This document shows positions 58,060 through 64,000 of a stretch of DNA of 64,000 nucleotides, one piece after another. The position numbers and the translations under genes were made by a program. Every line of letters begins with the position of its first letter. Positions within the stretch are counted from its first letter, which is position 1. A model generated the notes under the pieces. It did not search any database and had not been told where the DNA came from. It saw only the letters and a program-made list of their open reading frames with translations. Source of the stretch: Amphibalanus amphitrite (taxonomy: Eukaryota > Arthropoda > Thecostraca > Balanomorpha > Balanidae); contig NW_024881536.1 in NCBI RefSeq assembly GCF_019059575.1, positions 1-64,000 of the forward strand, given 5' to 3'.

Positions 58060-58394
58060 GTTTTCGGGGCGCTCTCGCCGCCGCTCACCATCGTCTGCGT
58101 AAGATCATGCAGCCCAACGAGAACCCGGACGACTTCCTGCCGTCCGTGATGACGTGCGTCAACTACCTGAAGCTGCCCGACTACACCAGCCTCGAGATCA
58201 TGGCTGAGCGCATCGCCATCGCCGTGCGCGACGGACGGCTCAGCTTCTTGCACTTGAAGTGCGGCCGCCGCCGAGTTGCGAACGAAGTTGTGATGCCATG
58301 GAGACGTCATACCATATGGTATATAAACCTGCTACACTTTTTGTCAATGAGAAAAGGACTGAATACACACGTTGAGTCGTCCAGCCATGTATAA
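58060..58394 (+). pseudogene. Orphan terminal exon of a TRIP12-like HECT ubiquitin ligase, damaged
   Basis: After a good acceptor (CCGTCTAGCACCGCAG) the frame encodes GF(R), a short unrelated stretch, then [39 protein letters not shown] and AVRDGRLSF. This is the hallmark C-terminal tail of TRIP12-type HECT E3 ligases, which pass ubiquitin from their catalytic cysteine to substrates. The expected PPLTIV lies at about 58075-58092 in the +1 frame, so one extra base near 58068 and two near 58093 shift the frame and then restore it. The normal end SFHLS is altered to SFLHLK and the usual stop is missing, so the frame runs about 45 codons further. No other HECT exon, including the catalytic one, is present upstream. 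This is a duplicated fragment or relic; a fast-evolving paralogue is less likely. Confidence 0.8.
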
Positions 58395-60137
58395 AGAATG
58401 GAGGGGAGGCAGCCGCAGGCGCATATTCCACCTGACAAATTGGCTACCAAGCTACGCTTACGGTCACGCAACGGAATGATAACTAGCGATGATAGACGTT
58501 TACCTGCGATACTGGGCCATACCGGGTTGATCGGGTAAAAACCGGTCTGAACTGGCTGTCGCTAAACCAGGCGAAAGGCACGATTGCACATGGATAGGGG
58601 GCGGGCTGGTCGGTCAGGCATGCCTTCCACTTATGGTCCCGGGGGTGGGAATACTTCGACACACGTTTCGGGGGTGGGCAGCTCTTTGAGAAGGGTCAAC
58701 GACGCTGCACGACAACTTTCACCCTCGGTGGGGAGCGGGTGGTCTCTCACGCTCGGGGCCTGCCGCTGCCCCTGGCTGCCGGCCGAGGTGACCGGCGTGG
58801 GTGAAGAGCCATGACTCGCGCGGCAGCTGGGGAGGGGAGGGGAGGGTCGGCGGTGACCAGAGGTGACCGGCAGCTGGGGAAAGGTGTTGGGTCACTGTCC
58901 GGTGGTGTAATGTTTGGTGACGGCTGGGAATGTGATAATCGTGATGACATCGTCAGCTGGTGACGACTAGGGACACAAGTGGTTGAGCGTGACGACGATC
59001 AGCACCGGTGGGCTCCGAGACAACGTGATTGCTGGTGTGGCTCAGCCGATCTTTGGTGTGTGACAACCAGTTGGTACGCATTGGCAAGTTTGTCTGGCAT
59101 AGCAATATGAATAACAGTTTTACTCACTACGCTGACAAGAACGGAGTATGGATCATCTCAGTATGGCACGTGCGTGGTCTCCCCTCTGCAGCTGCCCGGT
59201 CGTCATCCGTATTTCTCACTATTCTGGGCGGGTGGGGGACCGAGGAAGGCAGGGTACTGGTCAGACTCGACTCGCGACGGGCCGGAGACTGAGCCAAGAC
59301 TCGTCCCGCGACGGACCGAGTAGTAGTCAGACTCGACTCGCGACGGCCATTGGACGGGGCAGATGAGTAGTCTGCAGATTGGTACTCGACTCGGTAACGG
59401 ACTATGACCAGGGACACATAAGCAAAGTAAATGCGTATTATAAACGAGCTACAATGGCGAACGAGTAGGAAAGTCCGCTCCTGATGCGCATTTTCTGGCT
59501 CATGTATGATGTATAACATAAGGTAAATGACGGGTAGAGTTGGGGTAGAGGGTACACTTCGGGCGAGTGGTAGCTGGAGCGACCGCTGCTGTCGCTGCGG
59601 CACTCCACAGGACGGGCTGGGAATGGGCAGATAGAGAGAGGTCACTGTGGGCGCCGAGTCGCTGACCGTGACGATCCACTGCCCATGACGCCGACAACCA
59701 TCGCCGGACCGAGTGGACACGATACGAGCCAACCACTGCCCATGACGCCGACAACCATCGCCGGACCGAGTGGACACGATACGAACCGAGTCAAACCCAG
59801 CCAGCGGTCAGCAGGTGGCGAAACGGACGGGAGGCGATAGCGACATTGCCAAAGACGCCAAACATGCAAGCTTTCGCAACAGGATATGTTCCGACGTGTC
59901 GCTTTGGCCGGTCATGGTTTTGAAATTTGAAATGACACGAGCGCGGCGCATATCTATTTGCGATTAGGCCCATGATATGCAATGCATAAGCGAAAAACAG
60001 CCTTGGAACGACAGTCTTTCTAAAGTAAAGTCTTTCGGTGATCGCACTTGTTGAAATGTGAGCCCGCATCGCAATTCGTAGGTAATGGTGGTTCGCCGAC
60101 CATCCAGAGCTTCTCGAACTGAGGGTTGGAAACAAGA
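58395..60137. other. Unassigned DNA with short tandem repeats
   Basis: No gene recognised. A 57-bp unit (CCACTGCCCATGACGCCGAC ... GTGGACACGATACGA) is tandemly duplicated at 59676-59787. Related phrases (GACTCGACTCGCGACGG) repeat at 59265-59350. Confidence 0.6.
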
Positions 60138-61118
60138 TAGGGTAAGGTGCCTAATTAGCGACCCTTTCCGATTTGCGACCTACCTCCCTACAGAAAAACT
60201 GGCAGGAGAAAACGGGGTAAAAACATCGTCAAAAGGTCAGCCATACTTTGGTTATCAAATTAAATTATTTTCCGGTCGTCGATGTTTCTGGTGGGACGTT
60301 TCAGGTGAGTTTAAATAAAAATGACGAGTTTCTTATCCAAAAAGTGTGTGTTTGGGCCCTCTCTGATGAAAAGCGATGCACATTAGGATGATGCACCTTT
60401 TTTATTCTGAATCGACATTCCTTTTTCAATTGATTGCCGTTTTCCCATAGTGAATCGCTCAACTGTGCACAGCATGGCGGTTAAAAATGTGTCGCAACTC
60501 ATATTTCCTATTTGCGCCTGACATGGTCGCAAATAGCTCAAGAAGGGAAAGAAAGGGGAAAAGGGAGAAATGAAAATGAGGTGTTGCTGAAGCTTGCAAT
60601 GTGTGGCAGGGGATGCCAAATGTCGTCACCGACTGCAGGGGTGCCGAATTCAGCGCGGACCTCAAATATCATACGAGATAGCCCGCAAAATTTGGGTTTC
60701 CGCCTTCTTTTCGCCTTCAGTGCATCACGTGATCAGTTTTTACTTACGTAAATGTGTTGGATAAACGTGCATGTTCGAGTGGTTGAGTGCTTTGCGTATA
60801 GGTTACCTTTTTGAGATCATATTTCATCTTTTCAGGCGTCGCATTTTTTGCCATTTTTAATATGGGGAAACCCATAGACTTATTAGCGACCCTCCCCGGT
60901 CGCTAATCGGGAAGAGTTCCCTATTAGCGTTTTTTGCAATGGTCTGCCAAAATGCTCACTACAAATAAGTTAGTGAATATTGGGGCAGAAAATGACTATA
61001 TTTTAATAGAAAAATGAACGATCTCTCCGAAAATCAAGCCAGTAATACAGTGGCACCCACAGAGCGTGAGCAATGACGGTTCAAATTAAGGGGGTCGCTA
61101 ATTAGGCACCTTACCCTA
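60138..61118. mobile_element. TA-type element, ~0.98 kb
   Basis: The ends TAGGGTAAGGTGCCTAATTA then GCGACC, and GGTCGC then TAATTAGGCACCTTACCCTA, are near-perfect inverted repeats bounded by TA. Fragments of the end sequence (TTAGCGACC, GGTCGCTAAT) recur inside near 60890. There is no transposase frame. Confidence 0.85.
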
Positions 61119-61270
61119 CAGTAAAGGATCGTAAAGGATCAGGGAAAACTGGATCGTAAGGAAACGTTTCTAATGGATTCAAATTGCAATTAAATGTTAC
61201 AACTGATTTAATGGGAATTACAAATTACAAAAGTAAATGGAATCCAGTTGAAATTGGACGTTGGACGTTG

Positions 61271-61787
61271 GGTGCCATTTATATTGCTGTACGACGTCAA
61301 AAACGTACTGAAAATGGTTTTGAAAAATATATAATTGTAAATTTTTTACAATAATGCAAATAACTTGGCTTTTTTGAAGATATTGGGTTAAAACTTGCTA
61401 GAGTAGTTCATCGGTGTGTTTTCTATTACATATATTTAAAAAAAGTTTCGAAAATTCGAGATAGCAGTTTGATAGCGACGTGTATTTGTAGTCCACTGAT
61501 GCAAAGAAATTGGATCTAGCTTTAAGACTAAGCTCTTGAGAGCGTTTGCCGTAATTCAATATTTTGCATCAAAATCGGCCGACATGACGTCACTCTGACG
61601 TCATGTCCGGCCAAACTATGGTAGCTAGAAAATTGAAATTTTAACGCAAGGTGTCACATTAATGCTGCTGAGGGTACTGCAAGTTTCGTGCTGATCTGTC
61701 AAACGGTTTGTCACCGTTTAGAAGATATTGCCGAAAAACGGGAGGGGGATCTATAGAGCCCCCCCCCCCCAGCCATGCGCGGGTTAA
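61271..61787 (-). mobile_element. Truncated, diverged copy of the 50809/54302 family
   Basis: It starts within the family body (GGTGCCATTTATATTGCTG) and ends AGCCATGCGCGGGTTAA at 61787. It shares TTGGATCTAGCTT and the TGACGTCACTCTGACGTCAT segment with 54302-55485. Confidence 0.78.
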
Positions 61788-62203
61788 GCTCAACAAGATA
61801 CATAAAAGCCCGGCGTATCGCTTTATTCGCTTTGTCAAGGGCTGATAGGCATATTAACGATTAGATGAAGGCTTTCTTTTTTAATAAGGTAGGTAACATA
61901 TTTAATGGAATAACCTTCTGTTCAAAGTTCAAACTTCTAAAAATTGCCAAATTTTGAATAGAAGGTTATTCCATTAAATATATTACATATAATGCTGTTC
62001 ACCAGAGTGCTTCGTCATTTGATTGTAAGGTAGGTAACGCTTAACTAAGCTAGATAAGAATTCCATTACCTACCTATTCCTAATACCAAGTTGTGTTCTT
62101 TTAATTGCATGCGGTTTAATTCGACGCGTGTCCAGGGGTGAGCACTTTGTAAAGAGATATTTTCAAAAATATTGCTGTACCTACCTACCTATCGGAAAGT
62201 TTG
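61788..62203. other. AT-rich spacer with a small inverted repeat
   Basis: AACATATTTAATGGAATAAC (61887) and GTTATTCCATTAAATATATT (61963) face each other over about 60 bp. Otherwise nothing is recognised. Confidence 0.5.
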
Positions 62204-63400
62204 TTAACCCGCGCCCGGCTGGGGGTCCTGGATTTCCACGCCCTGCTGGGGGGGGGGGGGTGTTTGAACACCCCCCCCCCTTCTAACTCGGCTCCTGGGT
62301 CACGTAGCGATACGCGGAAGGCGGCGTTCGAAAGAGCGTCAAAAATAATGAGGAAATCACTTCGGTCAATTTTTTGGTCAGGTCAAAGGTCAGGTCACTA
62401 GAGGTCATTGAAGGCAAAATTTCGCCGATTTCCAGGTCGAATGTCGACAATTTCCAAGAAGCCAACGCATAACTCGGGAACCAATAGAGCTACAGCGCCG
62501 CGGAAAAGCGCATTCGATAGCCCTATTAACGCCCTTTCTGAGTAATTTTCTCAGATTTGACCTAACGTCAACGGTTTTGCCTGCAGGGGGCAAAAACTGC
62601 AAAAATATCCGATTTTTTCGGAAACAGTTTTTCTGCAATAACTTTTGACCCAAGCCTTGTACGAGCTTACTTTTACCGGCATCGTGTTCCTCTTGTCAAG
62701 ACGCATCGAATGAACTAAAACTTGACCTTGAAAGGTCAACTTGAAAATTTGACCTCAGGTCAAGGTCATGGCCTGACCGGAAAGGGTCATGTTGCATATC
62801 AGTCGATCCGTATCGTCGAGCTGAACACATCTAAGGTGTTTTCATCGCTCTAGCATGCCTCTATCAAAAGTTATTTGCGAAAAACTGTTAGATACCATTC
62901 GTGACCTAAGATGACCTCAGGGCATAAACAGGGGTCACGGACACCATTTTCATGTTCAGTGTGTCTAAAGCACTTATAATTCAGTGTTTGGGAGTGTTTA
63001 TAATGTCTTTCGTCCAAAAGAGGCGCATTTAAATTTTCTCCCATTGACTTATAATGGGGAGGTCGCAAAATTGACCTGACCTTAGGTCATCGATATCAAA
63101 ATTTTGAGGTATACATTTTGTACGTGCTATTGCTCTTAGCAATCGCTGAAAGTTTCAAAGCGATCGGGCACTCGGTGTAGCTATGACAGACATTGAAACT
63201 TTTTATGAGGTGAGGTCACTTCAAGTGACTTGGTGACCTGACCTTGAATGACCTTGGTCTGAAATTTTTACAACATGTGTAGAATTGATGTATGATAAGG
63301 TGTACCAAAAACGGCGGCGCTCCGCGCCGCCGTTTTTGAGATATTCGCGAAAAACCACAAGGGGGGTGTTCAAACACCCTCCCAGCAGGGCGCGGGTTAA
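62204..63400 (+). mobile_element. TTAA-type MITE, ~1.2 kb, twin of 46863-48060
   Basis: It has the same ends (TTAACCCGCGCCCGGCTG and CAGCAGGGCGCGGGTTAA), the same hairpin core TGTTTGAACA (62261-62270) and the same length within a base as 46863-48060, with scattered point differences. Near the right end it has the perfect inverted phrase ACGGCGGCGCTCCGCGCCGCCGT. Confidence 0.92.
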
Positions 63401-64000
63401 GTTATATGTAAAGCCCTCTTGAAAAAAAAAACGATTAAAACGGATCGTCGGGCATTTTAACAATGCATCGTAGGCATCCATTTTAGTAACGATATCGCGA
63501 CTAACGATTTACGATAACTTAATAATTCTATAACGGCTTTATATTATTATTCAACCTTCTCCGGCCTAAAGGGTGGTTGTTGCCGTCACCTATCGTTTTT
63601 TCTTCGTTATTGCTCAGAACGAGTTGACAAAGGAGAGCTGCAAGTTGACATAGATACCTGACTTTTGATTCAAGCCGGGTCTTGTGACATCGACCGCATT
63701 ATAAGATAGGGTCAGCTTTCTCGCCTTAGGCCTATGACGTCATAAATCAACCTTCGCACGGTCCAATACTGTCGCCACTTCGCAACGCCCGCAAATCTCA
63801 GTGCTAAAGAATCATTCGCAGGAATATGAACTTACGGCACTTGTACCTAGCCTCCCAAGTACTCGTAACTTCTATGTCAAGGTTTTCTCAGAAACGAACT
63901 ACCTACCCTCACGAGCATAGTCAATCCAATCCGTTACAATCTGCATACGCATTATTTCCATATCCCTTTCAGTGACATGAACTTGAAAAATGTAAATGCT
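63401..64000. other. AT-rich DNA, nothing recognised
   Basis: No gene or transposon end was seen to the end of the window. Confidence 0.5.

Overview
The window is eukaryotic nuclear DNA. It has GC-rich coding exons with GT/AG introns, large AT-rich repeat-filled introns and intergenic DNA, a TATA-driven pair of secreted Gly/His/Tyr-rich peptide genes of arthropod style, and many short non-autonomous DNA transposons. An arthropod, perhaps a crustacean such as a barnacle, is my best guess, but nothing here proves the taxon.

Gene content is low. (1) A nearly complete mitochondrial delta-1-pyrroline-5-carboxylate dehydrogenase gene (P5CDH/ALDH4A1) runs on the + strand from 9480 to 19909; I resolve ten coding exons with consistent phases, and only the first exon with the start codon is missing. 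(2) A four-helix membrane protein of unknown family lies at 21658-22500 on the - strand. (3) Two paralogous glycine-rich secreted peptide genes lie in opposite orientation at 26059-26376 (-) and 32371-32721 (+) and share a promoter module. (4) An intronless GT10 fucosyltransferase of the FUT10/FUT11 type is at 52579-53865 (+). (5) An orphan, damaged terminal exon of a TRIP12-like HECT ubiquitin ligase is at 58060-58394 (+). A weak family III CoA-transferase-like C-terminus is at the left edge (-).

Nearly everything else is mobile DNA without a visible transposase. There are three groups. The first is bounded by TTAA, has ends of the TTAACCCGCGC or TTAACCCTCGC type, subterminal G-tract/C-tract hairpins, and interiors crowded with AGGTCA/TGACCT hexamers. 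The second is hAT-like, with 8-bp target duplications that can be read directly (1504-4199, 1789-2089, 34868-35021, 39622-40485, 42424-42928, 42568-42720). The third is bounded by TA, with ends starting TAGGG (28843-30060, 30698-31630, 33127-34059, 60138-61118). Several elements are nested, and for some of them the unoccupied site survives elsewhere in the window, which fixes the boundaries and the order of insertion.

Layout: 1-7.9 kb, repeats, hAT elements and a long hairpin; 7.9-19.9 kb, P5CDH with repeat-filled introns including a ~0.95 kb palindrome; 20-23.5 kb, the membrane protein gene and a GA microsatellite; 23.8-36.7 kb, nested TTAA/TA elements around the two peptide genes; 37-42.9 kb, AT-rich DNA with hAT elements; 43-52.5 kb, a nearly continuous row of TTAA elements; 52.5-55.5 kb, the fucosyltransferase between two inverted copies of one element; 55.5-64 kb, mostly unassigned DNA plus the HECT remnant and three more elements.
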